NCBI RefSeq assembly: GCF_020882245.1
Contig: NC_083597.1
Coordinates: 92,234,152-92,298,151 of the forward strand
DNA length: 64,000 nt
From: Rhopalosiphum padi
Taxonomy: Eukaryota; Arthropoda; Insecta; Hemiptera; Aphididae
Direction of reading: 5' to 3'
Shown here one piece after another: positions 12,840-26,680 of this stretch. Below the pieces are notes generated by a model. The model had not been told where the DNA came from. It saw nothing but the letters and a program-made list of their open reading frames with translations, and did not search any database. Position 1 is the stretch's first letter; each line of letters begins with the position of its first letter. The translations under genes were made by a program, and so were the position numbers.

Positions 12840-13742
12840 GAGTATCTATTGTACTAGATGTTTTAAATTTAATTCAATTATATATCATTGCATATTTGCA
12901 AGCAAAAAACAAATCTGAACGAAGATAATTTATTTTACCTGCAGGTATATTATTTTATTGTAAATTAATTTTTAAAGTAAATCGTATATTATTTGTTTTT
13001 AACTTCAGTTTTCAAGTCAAAAGAGATTTACCGTAAAACTTGTGAATAGGTTCGTGGTATAAGTAGACAATAGTACACAATTATTAATCTCAGTATTTTG
13101 AAACGTTATAACTGTATAACATAGTAAAATATAATAACATTTGTAAAAGTTTTCAAGTGCATATGAACAAGATTTTTGAATTACAACAAAATATATAAAA
13201 TTGTAATTATTCGTTTTATGTGTTTAAATAAGGTTTATAGGTATTTAATTTTGTCAACATTTGAATTTCAATAAGGGTTAATAATATAATAGAAATAATG
13301 GTTCTTATCTATATATTTTTAACATTTAGAACGTAAGAACTACGTAACAGCTAGGAACTTTGTGTTAAATTATTCAAACCTAAGTTATACAAATTCTACA
13401 TTTTATACATTTTTAATAAACAATAATTTTCAAATATTCATGATTTTGATAAATTTAAAAAAAAAATTGATTTTTAAAGTGCTTTGCTATTTGTTTGGAT
13501 TTTTATTTAGCAATAAAAATGCTAATTGACTTGGAAAAAACTAAAAAAATTTAAAGTTTAAAATATTTATGAGTCACATCACAGAAACAACCAATATAAT
13601 ATTTTGAAAATCTTGCTATGTCTATAATAAATATTAACCTGAATATTTTGTAAACAATTTCAAGTCTCTATAATGAATTATTTTTGATTTTCCCATTTCA
13701 CATCGTTGTAAAATTAATACAGCCATCTTATAATCTAAAATA
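12840..13742 (+). repeat. Degenerate copy of the CTGAACGGAG-type dispersed repeat
   Basis: It begins with a block resembling TAGATGTTTTAAATTTAATT, then AATCTGAACGAAGAT. It goes on with TTCGTGGTATAA, which is shared with the copy at 38660-39815, and ends with CACATCGTTGTAAAATTAAT and a remnant of AATCTAAAA. No open frame survives. The parts occur in the same order as in the other copies. Confidence 0.5.
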
Positions 13743-14568
13743 TCACATAATAATTAGGATTTATTTTACGATACAACTAAAACTACGAGCAATGGGTATA
13801 GTAACTGGTATAGTAACTGATAATGGGTAATTTCAGCGCATGACATGTATCTATGATATAAAGTTGAATTATTATTGAATTGATTGTTATTTTATTATTT
13901 GTATTGTTATAGTGTACCTATCTATTTATTATAGTATAAAGAATAAAATTTATTAGTCTATGTAAAGTAAATAAAAATAAAAATGCGATCAATGATCTGA
14001 AAATTGATTTATATAATGGTCATAAATTAATTAATCTAAAAAATAAAACAGTTTAATAATAAACAACATTTATGTATTAACTCTAATGTACAAGAATTGT
14101 AAGCCTACAAAATAATATGAGTTCATACAAATATGATTTAATACTAATTACAAACTGACAGTGAGTTGTTGTATTTATTTTGGCTTAAAAATAAATTTGA
14201 AATATCGATATAGTACCTATAGGCTATAATAATCATAAAGATATTATTTTTAAATAACAAATAAATAAAATATATTATACATGAATAGTAAAATATTATA
14301 CTTTGTAATAGACATAGTAATCATTACGGGTATTGTACATATATTGAACTAATTAGACAGATACCATAACTAGTTTTAAAAATAAAAACTTACACTTAGA
14401 ATTTTGGTGTCATAAGAAAACCAATCAAAAATAATAGTTTTATATAATAATATAATAAAAGTTTATTATTTAGTAGCTAACTATACCTAAATAACTTTTG
14501 TGTTAATTAATGAGCTTTTTATAAGTTTTCATATTTTTGGTATTAAAATTTTATATAATGAAACAAAA

Positions 14569-15552
14569 ATTTACACCTTTCTTCGGTTCATTAGTATTGA
14601 GTTATAGAAATAATATAGACAAAATGTGGGTAAGTATTGGTATCGCTCTACTGTATAGTAAAGATGGAGAGTAGGTCACTATTATGGTCATATTATAATG
14701 GATGTGTTAAATTTGAATGCAATGACAGGTATCATTGTATACGAAAAACGATTCTGAACGGAGTTGATTTGTCAGTCTAGGATACTTATTAGGATATATT
14801 ATATTATTACCTATATTTAAATTATAATATATCGTTATTTTACGCGATTTTGTAAAAAATTAAATTTCATACACTCATAACATTTTTTCTTTATTGACGC
14901 TAGAATTTTCTGTTACAGTTACTTGAAAGAAAACTTATGGATAACTTTGTATTGGGTTTTTTAACCTTAGGTATAAATTACAAAAATTTTACAAATTTTA
15001 AACTTCAACATTCTTTGCAAATTTTTGCGATTTTGATATATTTCGTAAATATTTGAACTTCAAATGCTTTTAAACAAAAATTGTGACTAACGTTTTTTTT
15101 ACTGCAATAAGTACAACTTATAAAAAACCTTGTATTAAATTTTAAAGATTTTTTGGATTGCTAAATTTTTTTAATAGGATTTAAAAAAAAAACTTAGAAA
15201 AATCAAAAATTTCAATTGTATCGTAAATAGATAATGCTAATATAAACATTTGGTGAAAATTTCAAGTATTTACAATGATTCGTTTTGAGTTACAGCAAAA
15301 TAAAAAAATCGATTTTGTCGAAAACTGATAATGCGTAATTCCCGTTTTCCCGTTACATTTTTAAGGTTTTTCCTAATGCTTTTAAAAACTATTGGACATT
15401 TTTTACTTTTGACGCCCCAAAGTACCAACTAGATGGATTTTCCTTTTCAAAGAGGGGCTGAAGTCAAAAATATTATTTCTATTAAAAAAAAAAAAAAAAA
15501 AAACACATCATTGTAAAATCAATACATTCCTCACTTCGTTCATAATCTAAAA
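14569..15552 (+). repeat. Best-preserved copy of the CTGAACGGAG-type dispersed repeat
   Basis: The order is: a front block shared with 2806-2868; CTCTACTGTATAGTA and GGATGTGTTAAATTTGAATG; GATTCTGAACGGAG at 14750; a long AT-rich middle; CAAAGTACCAACTAGATGGA; an A-run at 15484-15503; and ACACATCATTGTAAAATCAA with CACTTCGTTCATAATCTAAA at the end. GATTCTGAACGGAG and the terminal block are imperfect inverted repeats of one another. There is no coding capacity, so it is a non-autonomous element. Confidence 0.6.
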
Positions 15553-17487
15553 CAAATAGAAAAGAATAATTATAATACGTTTTACAAATTCTTTACGGAA
15601 CTTTAAAATCACCAAATGTTAAAATTAAATTGCATTTTAATAGTAATAATAGGTATCGGTAATCATCTAAATATAGTTAGTAGTCTTATAAATATTATTA
15701 GGGTTTTAATCAAGTGCAACAAAGTAAGTAGTTACAACTATATTGATTTTGCCACTACCGTTCTGTACCCGGGTCTGTCGTAATATATTGTATAGGTTTC
15801 TTTTAGTACAATTTGCATTTTTTTTTTTTAAAGAATCTCTCTAAAATTCCCTACCATCTGTGCTCAGTTTTCAATTGATTGATAGCTAGGGCTACATGCA
15901 ACTTTGTGAGTGCTCTTCTACCAAAAAAAGTGGTCACATATGTAAGTGAAACCACAAAAAAAAAACACGCATAAAATTGTACATGAATATTATTTATTTC
16001 TCGTCACAACTTGGTTCCTAAATTGTGTTAATATGTAATGTATTTTCCTGTTTTCAAAGTTATTATTATATTTTAAAAGTTTTGAGTTGTTTGATTTTAT
16101 AGAAACAATATTGTTTCAAATACTCAACACAGCATTTTTTTCAATATGAGCAGCTGTGTGATAACTACCGACTTTGTGTGTGTTTATATATATATATACT
16201 TATATACCACTATGATTTTTAAGATAATTGGTTTTGTGCTTCAAAAAAAAAAGACCCTTCAAAGAGATTATTTGCATTTAAATAATTCACACACTTTTAT
16301 CGAATGTTTCTCTGTATTTATTTTCTATATAAGTTCTTTGAAACAGTTCATTTTACGTGAGTCTTAAGCACCATCAAGTGAAAAAATTTTTATTGCACTT
16401 TGTTTTATTGCTCAGTTTAGCATTTCAAAGAATCAAGGTGTACTTTATAGTGGATAACTTTTATATTTTATAATTAAAAAGTATTATGCACATTTTTGTA
16501 GAAGAAAAACGAGTCTTATTCTCATGTCTTCAAATTCGCAGTCGATTTTTTCTTGACTTAATAGTTACCGATTTTCTTTAACAATTTATTATAAATAAAA
16601 TTTGTAAAATGTATTTGGTGGTTCAAATTAATTTCTATATGTACCTTGTATACTACCTACTTAAATTGTATTAATTTTAGTTTTTTTTTTTTACTTTTTA
16701 ATAACTTTATTAATTTATGTTATAAATTTACTTATTTTTTGTGTAATAAAAAGTTTCGTCCTAAATTACTTAATATTTTCAACTATATTTAAATACTATG
16801 ATGTAGTTTCTTATTGAAGAAAAACGAATGTCCGTCCTGTCAATTTATATTGACTATAATATGGTCGACTTAATTGTTTTTTTTTTTTTTATGTACGTTG
16901 TGTTTATATTTTGTTTTATTGTTAGTTTAATGAACAGACTTTTATTTTAATTTTCGTTATGAGTGATTAATTCTAATGATGCGAATGACGCTGGTTCACT
17001 GTACTTATCGTTATATACTGACGTCGCTCTTTAATCTTCGTTTTAGATTCCCCAAAATCGCTGGTTTAAACATAGATTAGGCGCCGAACTGCTATTGAAA
17101 TAATATCCCTTAATGAGGTATAATAATATGGTAATGTAATTCAGCTACAATAAATTGAGTGGTCCAAAATGTATACTATGAGACTGAACACTATATATTA
17201 TACTAAATTATTATATTATCCTATGAGATACAAAGTTTATAGACGTTTGTAAACTTTACTTTAAAAAAATAAATATATTACAATTTGCCTAATGTAAAAT
17301 AGCCATAGATTTTTCTGGTAATTTACAGAGAATAATGTTTGTAAACTTACCGTAAATTCGATAAATGTTTATGCTTTTGGTAATGTAGCCATAACTACAA
17401 ACACATGGAATAACATTCTCTTCACTTCTATCATAAATCTATAACTATAAAACCATACAATTTTTGGAAAACGTATATTTAAAATAT
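15553..17487. other. Gene-free AT-rich DNA
   Basis: Contains T-runs at about 16681 and 16879 and a short TA tract near 16188. No exon or RNA gene seen. Confidence 0.55.
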
Positions 17488-18301
17488 AAGTAAGTGGTAA
17501 TAACGATCTGCTATACATATATAGTAGGTGTTGAGTAGATCACTGTAATGGATGTGTTAAATCTAAATTTAATAATATATTAATATATCATTTTTTACGA
17601 AAAAGGATTTTGAGCAGAGACGGATTATCAGCCTATGTCAAGTACACTTCATGATAATATATTTTTTGATATTGCAAAAACATAGCATATATTTTATTAC
17701 ATTAAGTCCTCACGAATATGTTTTTGAAATCGTAACACAAAATAATGAATATCATTCGATTTCCTTTAAACATCTGATTTCATTCAAATTTTTACTTCAA
17801 ATGTCTATATATGTATATAAAAAATTGTTTAGATTTTTTGTTTTTTTGTACAAACTACTTATGTGGTATATTATAATTTATTTTTAAATCTCAGCTATAC
17901 ACAAACTAAAGATTTTATAATTTTTACTTCAATACTTGTAATCTGTAAATTTGTATAACTTTGACGAATCTTGTAAAAGTTTTACCTATATGCTTTTAAA
18001 GTTTTTATACCGATATCTAGAAAAATTATGTAGAACTTATGATGAATCTCGTATTACAATTTCAAGATTATTAACCGAACAAAAAATGTTGATTATATAA
18101 ATAAAAATAAATAAAACTTAAAAATCATTGGATATTTTTATTTTTGATTCTCCGAAATACTAATACTAGATCCAATTTTCTACCAGAAACCATCTCAAAT
18201 GTAAAAAAAATTATTTTTACGGTCCCAAAAGATGACTTCAGATAAAATAAAGAAAAACATTCTCACATCATAGTAAAATTGTTCCGCTCAGAATCTAAAA
18301 A
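17488..18301 (+). repeat. Third copy of the CTGAACGGAG-type dispersed repeat
   Basis: Blocks matching the 14569-15552 copy occur in the same order: GATCTGCTATACATATATAG, AATGGATGTGTTAAATCTAA, GGATTTTGAGCAGAGACGGA, then TCTACCAGAAACCATCTCAA, and finally CACATCATAGTAAAATTGTT with CCGCTCAGAATCTAAAA at the end. The terminal block is close to an exact inverted repeat of the GATTCTGAACGGAG word. Confidence 0.6.
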
Positions 18302-19453
18302 TCAAACTAATAACTGGGTAAATTATGTTAACTTTATAGGTTGGTTTTATATTCGTATGAACAAAAAAATAATAATCAAAGTTAAATTTATGTGGTAGAG
18401 ATATCATTTTTCCGTGTGAAAATAATTTTGGTAGTAAAAAGGTTAATAATGAATAATATTATTTATACCGATTTATAATACAATTTAAGTCAATTTGATA
18501 TGAAAATCAAAAATACAATACATCAGTATTTTGAAGATAATAAAACGCGTAAATAGTTACTGAGATGAGTGAGATGACTATACTCGTAAATAATACCTAT
18601 TTATAATTTCTATTTGTATTACTAATATATAATATGGTTAATATTTTACCAAATATCAACCATAAAATAATGTTATGCCATAAATATTAGTGTATTGTAA
18701 TGTTTAAAATTTGTAATTTTTTTGTTAAACAAATATTGACCGGTAAAAGATAAATCGGTAAATTATTCATCATACAAATACATTTTTACTGGGTAAATTT
18801 ACTATAATTAAATTTCTCTAACAGTGTACATATTATTGTAATGACGCATAGTTTTATACAAAACCGTACGATAGGTTATATAATATACTTGATAGTTGAT
18901 ATTGTAACAACACACGATGCCGTGACGATGACAATAGCTTCTGTGACAATAGCTACACTAGTGTTGCCGTTTTAATTCAATATAGCCTATAGGTGGTTCG
19001 ACGATGCCAAATGTTCAACGCTATTCTCGTTTACACGAAAACTGAACATTATCATCTTACACTAATGAAATACTAGCTGCACTGTCATCGCTCTAATTAA
19101 TACTATCCATTACATTTAACTCACCTAAAGTGTTGCATGTTGATTGTTTGGTGTACGCGCACGCATTACCTACACGTTCAGTACGCTTTTGATTTATTTA
19201 CGACCAAGAAATTATAATATTTCGGGGTCTGAAACTACAGCATTACGCCACGTCACAGAAAAAAATAATGATTGCGTCCAAAAATGACGTGCATATATTA
19301 TACTGCGCAGTAGTGTGCCTTCATGTTTTTATATCGTTGCAATTATTTATTAGTCTTCACTGTCTGCAGACACTCCGGCAGTTGTATTTTGTTTGATGTG
19401 AAAAAGTCTACGATGTAATGGATAATGATGATAAAAATAAAAATAGTTAACTA

Positions 19454-19826
19454 TGTGTTATCTCTGTTTTACTAACGTACATTATAGCAAATTTGCGTTC
19501 AGTAGAACACGTTTTATGATGTTACCTTTAATATTAGAGTTAATTTACCTATAATCAAATTTAAAGGTAAAAATATTATTTAAGAAATGTCATATGTTTT
19601 GATTGATATTATCATTTTAAAGTGAGTTATAACTATGTAAAATATTGCACTTTAAAATTATAATGTAAATCAAAGCAAATGACATTTCTTAGATAACAAC
19701 GATAATATTCTTACCTTTAAATTTGATAATAGGTAAATTTACTATAATATTAAAGTAAATATCTTAAAATGTTCAGCTGAACGCAAATTTGCCATGATAT
19801 ACGTTAGTAAGACAGAGGATAACACA
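19454..19826. mobile_element. Complete foldback MITE with long terminal inverted repeats
   Basis: About 373 bp. The left end reads TGTGTTATCTCTGTTTTACT; the reverse complement of the right end reads TGTGTTATCCTCTGTCTTAC, and pairing continues through TAACGTA and CAAATTTGCGTTCAG. The inner arms, with AGGTAAATT and TTTAAAGGTAA blocks, also pair, so nearly the whole element folds into one hairpin around 19615-19660. It encodes nothing and must have been mobilised by an enzyme encoded elsewhere. A truncated copy lies at 715-966 and a very degenerate relative at 60790-61050. Confidence 0.75.
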
Positions 19827-21075
19827 GCTGGTATAACGTTCTATTTATAGCAGTTAGTTGATGATAATTGAAAAATTTTATTTATTTTTTATTTCTAATT
19901 CAGCTGATTCTTTCCTATACTATTTTTTAATAGTGATAAAGGTTTAAGCTAAAAAATTTTATGACTAATTTTCAGAATTTTAGACGTTTTTCAGCGAATC
20001 AGAGATAATAATTTTATTTTCGTTTATCGATTATGACGGCACTTTTATTTTTACAACTATCGAATTGCGGCACTGAACAGATGGATTGCAGTGACTTCTG
20101 TCGGTCACAATTAAACCAGCATACTAACACAAACAAATAGCGTGAGTTTGAAATGTTCTTGATTCGTGTTCATGTGTGTTGATAATTAGTGCTTAGTACA
20201 ATATTTGATATATTATAATAAAAACATACTATAAAAAAATAGTTACAGCCTATGAATCATTAATTTTATTTATTTGTTGACTTTAAGAGCTTATCAGTAG
20301 TTGTTATATGATTGTAATAATATTTATATTACAAAATTAAAATATAAATATTGTCTTTGTATTGATGTTTTATTAAATTATACGTATAACTTATTACAAA
20401 TATAATCGAAAAGCGATGAGTTTTATTGAATTATGACTATAAAGAGATTAAAACAGTTTTTTATATAGTAGATAAATATATATTATGTTATGGTGTATTA
20501 TTATGCTGGAAGTTAAGCAGAATGTTTATTTAAAAAACAAATATATATTTATTTTAGTATGTATAACTACAGACAATTAATTAATAATATGCATTATATA
20601 AGTAAAAATCTTATACCTATAAACTTTTTCATTAAATAAGTAAAAATGTTAGTTAAATTATTTTCCGTAGTGTTAGCTGAAGAGGTAATCATGAATTTAT
20701 TTTCATTGATTAAAGAAGGGTTCTTATACTAAGGTGTTTTAGGTCATGATATTATAAGTTGTTTGTAAAAAAAATTATTTTTATACAAAAGCTTGTTAAC
20801 CAATGAAGTCCATGAAATAAAGAAGCAGTATACACAAAGAATACGTTATTTAAAGCTGCAATGACGCACTACAAAATCATTTTGCTCTTTTGACTATCTT
20901 AAACAAATAAAGTACCATTTTAACCCTGAAGGATGAAAGATAATCCAAATCATGGACTTTTCTAGTCTGTAAGACGTTAACCCGTCTAGGAAATACTGTC
21001 CAAGTTCCAAGTAATCCTTTGGAAATATGATTCAAAAGAAATACCAAAATATAGGTATTAACTGTCTAGATTGAA

Positions 21076-21102
21076 ACACACACACACACACACACACACA
21101 CA
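21076..21102. repeat. (CA)n microsatellite
   Basis: An uninterrupted run of CA dinucleotides in non-coding DNA; likely length-variable between individuals. Confidence 0.95.
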
Positions 21103-22164
21103 TAATATACTTTTGTTTCATAAAAATATGGATGTCTAAGGATGTAAAATGAAAACAGATTCTTTTATATTATTTTTTTCACGTTGAATATCGACATATT
21201 AACAATAATATTATAATGCACAGTATATTTATAAAATCATATTTTTAGATTCAGATTAAATAAAAGAACACATTGGTTTTAAAACTATGTGTGATATTCA
21301 ATTTATTTTTTTCAAATATAATTCAGTTATAGAAAATAGAAATATTAACAATATAATACCATTCGTATAAAATTTACGAGAAGAAAATATATCAATACTT
21401 TTTGTATGCTGAATTTGACACATCTTTAATAGTAATTTTCCAGATTTATAAAATATTATTTTACGATATCTAACGATTTTCGTGCACTTCAGTGAGTGAA
21501 AGCACAAACACTTGTTGAGTTATGCGGAAATGGTATGCTATTGAAAAAGAAGTTGGCAATTTATTCCTCTGGTGCCACTGAGATTCCGGTTGTACAAGTT
21601 TAAAACAATATGTCAAGACATACAAGTTTAGTAAAATATATTTGGTTTTCTAAATAAATATGTTTGGTTACTATAACTTTGTCAATTTAATTTCGCATTA
21701 AGTTTCTGAGAAGTAATATTATTATTTTTACTTTTCCACTTAATTTTAATACAATATGGTATAATTTTGACTTTGATATTCGAGTATGTTATCAAAAATA
21801 ATAACATAATTTGTCATCCATATTAATACCTATTTGTATTTATTAAATTAACTAACTGTTAAAATCATATAAGTTTTAAATTTAAAACATACATTTAATT
21901 GTTTGGCGTATACGTTTATCATCCATAATTTATGGTTGTTGGCATTTTACATTTGTCTTTAACACAAAACATGATTGCGTAAGTTTCTCTGTAGAATAAA
22001 ATTGAGTAGATACTTTGTTTCTTTATTATTTTCAATGTACGCAACAACAATTCAAAATTTGCAATGCAAACATTTAATGTTTAAAGAAAATATTGTAGAT
22101 AGCGTATACACTAAACAGTGAAAACGATCAGTTTAAATAATATATACCTTGGGTTAGTTTAAGA

Positions 22165-22240
22165 AATAATATACAATACGTCTATATTTGTACCAAATAA
22201 TAATATACAATACGTCTATATTTGTACCAAATAATAATAT
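22165..22240. repeat. 34-bp tandem duplication
   Basis: The unit that begins AATAATATACAATACGTCTA and continues TATTTGTACCAAAT occurs at 22165 and again, identically, at 22199. A partial third start follows. Identity of the two units suggests a recent duplication. Confidence 0.8.
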
Positions 22241-23599
22241 TATGTGTATTGTGTATAGATATTTGATGTTTATATTTGTATAGTACTATATGTACTGTAT
22301 AGAATATGCATTGGTACGATTGTGTTTTTTATCATGATGACATGGTTTTCATAATGTATTGGTTTTTATATATCATATATAAAGTTGTGTACTCTAGCTA
22401 CTTTGAAATCAAAGATGTATAAACAAAATTTTAAATCTAAGGCTTTAAATTTATATAGTTTGCTTTATTATTCATAAACACTAATTCAATTCCGAATTAA
22501 TAATATAGTAATATTCAAATTAGAGAGTAAATAATATATTATGTCAAATGCGCGGTATGGATAAAAAAATAAAAAATAAAAATCGGTTTAATCAGTGGCA
22601 TAGGTGTAAGGCTATAAAGCAACTTAAATGAACAAACACTGGAAATGATTCATCACGTACACCACTATCTGTTTTAATTTTTAAACGATTGTATCTGTGT
22701 TTAAGAAAAGCTGTAATTAATTTAAAACTTATCAAACTTTAATGATCAAAAATGTTCAAAGAACTTAGTTGTGTAAAACTTGAGATGCAATATTAATTAA
22801 ACACTCTGTATTGATTATCCAAATATCCAGTTGAATGGCATTGATACATCTTAAGTGTTAATGAAAATGTATAGAACATGTTACATACAATTTAATATTT
22901 ATACCTTTTTAAATAACGAAGAATAATCAAATTATACCAACATGTATTTTTAATATAATTTACGTATTGACATTATGCTAAAATATCGATTACTGCTTAA
23001 AGTGTTTAAATAATTTATTTTGTTAACAAGTGTTTGAAAACGAACGGGACTTCTTCGTACACTGATAATCGTTGTTAACCATATTTATTTGTAGTACAGG
23101 CACTTAAAGTGTAGTTGCTTAAAGTGTACGCCAATAAGTTAATTTACTTAAGAATGTCGTTACCGTTTTAATATTTTTCCGTTGAAAAATAATCATTTCA
23201 ATTTAAAAATTCGATTGTATTCGTGTTTGGTAATTGGGTAATTATAATTGAATCTTGAACATTTAAAGCGAACATGAACTGTGATGAAGAAAAAAAATAG
23301 TTATAATCATAATAATTTAATCAAACGATAAACGTGTTATAAAGATCCGATAAAATATGTCACTTGGTTACTCTTAATCGAATTTTCGTCGACGTGCTCC
23401 CTGTATTATATTGTACTCGCATAGACCATAATTGTTTTCCTTCTCTACGACCCAATTGGAAATAACGTTATCACTGGGTGATTTGTCGTATCTGATTTGC
23501 GTCAGAATTTTACGGAAAGAAGTATCTGGGTACCATATATGCCTGGGTTCGATGCTGCGACTTGTCATCTATGACAACACTCTTATACTATTCTTAAAC

Positions 23600-23738
23600 G
23601 CATTTATTGTCGCGTGACTGGTGAGAACGAAGAGGTGGTCGGCACGGTCTGGAGCGATCGCAGCTGTTCTGTATCGTACGAAACCGTCCGGAAATCAACA
23701 AAAATGTATCATATAATATCGCCATCGTGTCACCCCCA
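23600..23738 (+). other. Possible first exon with start codon and donor
   Basis: GC-rich DNA leads to AACAAAAATG (ATG at 23704) and the short open frame MYHIISPSCHP, which runs into CCCCCA|GTAAGTACC with the donor at 23739. The context before the ATG suits insect initiation. No next exon is identified, so this rests on start context plus donor only. Confidence 0.2.
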
Positions 23739-26680
23739 GTAAGTACCCATACAAATCATCTCTGGTAAAGTGCGTTTCGAAACCGGAATCGATGGCTTGG
23801 CAGCGAACGTCGTTCGGGATCTATTTGCCCGGTCTAAGTCACACCATAGACAAAAATATTACATATACACGCGTGCAATATTGACCTGGAGACCCACAGT
23901 GATCTTGTTGTGGATTTCATTATTTGACAACGTACATAACACATACTGTACATTATGTAGTGCTATGGTGGCACAAATTTTCTAAAGCATCTGTAAAAGC
24001 CATATTTTTCTCGTGTGTGCGTATGGCACATGGATTTAGTCATCAAGTGTCAAATAATAAAAATAATAATAATAATAAAAATACTCTTTTCCATACAATA
24101 AAAACGGAGCTCATAAATGCAATAGTTTACCTACTATATAACTCGAGGCCAATAATTGAAGTAATGCCGACTAAATTGAGTCATTCGCCTCTATCCATTG
24201 CACTCTTTTTTTTTTCATTCCTTCCCCGGGCGCCGACGGTTTTTACTGTCACTAAAACGCGACGCCAATTCTTTTTCCTCTAAATTGGATTTTTAATAGT
24301 TATATTACCTTTGGCGTTCCGCCGAGAACTTTGGCTGATTCTCCCTTTGATGTCAATTTAAACGAAGAGAATTTTAAAGTTAACATTAAATGAAATAATA
24401 ATGATAATTATTGTAGGTACTAAATGTTATTGTTATTATAGGGACGTTTTCATAAAATAAATTATATAACTAGGAAATGATATTGTACACATCTCCAAAA
24501 TACATTTGAGATATATAATTTAATCAATTCGAAATCCTATCAAATTAATTAACTAATAAAATCATTATCTAATGTCCGTTAATCTCATTAATAGTAATAT
24601 AAAACATCTTTAACATTGAACATTTTATGATTTTATGTATTATTTTTTATTATAAATAGCAATCGTTATAAATGCACAGTAATACAACATTCGCTATGCA
24701 GTTGCAATAGCATATTATATCGTATAGTATTGTTTTAATTGTGATTTTATTTCAAATGATACGTCGCATTCAGTTCAAAAGTTCAATATTTTTATTTGTG
24801 TTGCCGAAACGTAAGTTGTAAAATTCACTATCAGTGGAGAATAAATCTTATACTTAGACAATATTGAATATAGCAATACTGCCAATAATGACCTCAGAGC
24901 TCTGCGGTATTGATGGTGGCGCTGTCTGTTTCTGGTTCTGGTAGTGGTGGTGGTGGTGGTGGTGGTAGCAATGTTAAGAAAGTCTACTCGCTGCGTGAAA
25001 AACAACACAAAAGATACGGTAGCAAAGCGCTAGGTCTCGTGTCCTCTGGAGGTTTATGCGTAGACCACATTTGGGATGTATTTTATTTTTTCAGGGGATG
25101 AGTGGCACAGCAGTCGACCAGGGGTGACATACCCTTTGAATTTATGTGCTACTGACTACTAAACACATAAATCTGCAGTGCGATAAAACCGTAGTAGAGC
25201 CGTTCGAGAAGAGAGTGTACACGGTAAACGCTACTGTAATTAAATGCCTTTTTTGGTCACAATATTTATTCCGCCACTACTGATAGCAGCCGCAGTTTGA
25301 GAGGAAAAAAACCTGTCTTCGTTTTTTACCCCACACATGAACTTTGCCAATCCTATTGCTACTTCGACGATTGCCAGAATCGGAAACCTATTTATTTGAC
25401 ACAAATGTGTTCATAAATAAGAAACGTTTAAGCGACTGTCGGTGAAAAATAAATACTTTTACTCGATTGGAACACGCGATAAAATTAATATGAATATCAT
25501 CGGCCGTTGTCGGCATCCCACGAAAACAGATGCGATAAATACCTTACTATGTTTTTGAATTTAAGTTTTTACTGTTGTTTTCTGACCAAGTAAGATCAAA
25601 ATATATTTGAATCAAATCCGTACGTACAACTATATATAGAATGAAATATTTGAACTATTAATTCCTTAATGGTAATTAGTGTAAATTAAATGGTGGAAGT
25701 GAGGGTAAGATTTACGAAAAATGCTACTAAAAACAAATTATAAAAAATATTCAAACCATGAAAATTTTCTAAAATCATAAAATAATGGCTATGACTCGAA
25801 CAAATTACCTATTTAGATTTTAAGTTGCTTTTTTATTACAATATTTTCGTAGTGCGTTACTTGTAAACTCATAATAATCTGTTAGTCCATAAATGGCTGT
25901 ACGGTATACGCATTACGCATAGCTATACAACAATATTACGCTAAATTAGGTCTATGCGTTTTTTACTAAATCGATGTTTATTCCGTAGGCCACGCAACGC
26001 GTAGATAACCATTGTTTTGCAGTTAACAATCAAATATCTATCTAATAACTAAGAATATATTATTACCGGAGAGCGATGACGAATAAACACGGTGTGCGTG
26101 AAAGAAACACCGGGACCTATATGATTGTGTATACGATACGCGCGTGTTTCACATATTACTTTGGACTCGAAATTCGGTAAACCATTTCACCGTCACCAGC
26201 CGCGCTCAGCCGCCCGTTTTACTACCCTCTACCTACATTACCTTAAAAGCGTATATCGCGTGATGCGTCACAACTGTTCCCTGCCAGTTATTCGATACTA
26301 TGTCGTGCGCGCACATCCCCAAAAACAACATAATATCACCGTGCACTTATACCCGATTTGTACGTGGAAAACGTTTGGTGTTTTTTAGTCTTCGGACGAT
26401 TTTTCGTCACGACATTGATAACTCTAACGTAATTGGTTATTCGTTTCACCGTCGTTTGAAAATAAACACCGACGGCACGAGTCTATAATATGACGTTCGT
26501 TTTAATGTTTGCTTTTTCCGTTTCCTTATTAATCTAACAGGGACATCGCGGCAAAACGAGAGAAAAGTGGTATACACTGTATAAATTATAGCGCAATGAA
26601 GACGTCCGTAGAAGTTAAGTTTAACGCGTGTGAAATTAATCCAATCCACTCTGCCCGCCTTCGATAATATTTTTATCATT
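23739..26680. other. CpG-richer patches without an identifiable gene
   Basis: Two patches (about 23.7-25.4 kb and 26.08-26.68 kb) have more CG than the surroundings and therefore carry several chance open frames on both strands. No splice-linked model was found. They could be regulatory. Confidence 0.4.
24940..24967. repeat. (GGT)n trinucleotide repeat
   Basis: Eight or so GGT units within a GC-rich stretch. On the plus strand the frame starting at ATG 24913 reads through it as polyglycine and stays open to 25101 (SVSGSGSG, polyglycine, then SNVKKVYSLREKQ), but nothing else supports translation. Confidence 0.9.

Larger units (their letters stand above)
18302..23599. other. Gene-free AT-rich DNA around the foldback MITE
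   Basis: Apart from the MITE (19454), the CA microsatellite (21076) and the tandem duplication (22165), nothing is recognised. A minus-strand open frame at 23374-23568 (with RHIWYPDTSFRKILTQIRYD) lies at the edge of the CpG-rich patch and resembles no family I can name. Confidence 0.5.

Noticed and set aside
24913..25101. Polyglycine-containing frame over the GGT repeat
   Set aside because: The repeat keeps all three phases open; no domain or splice support.
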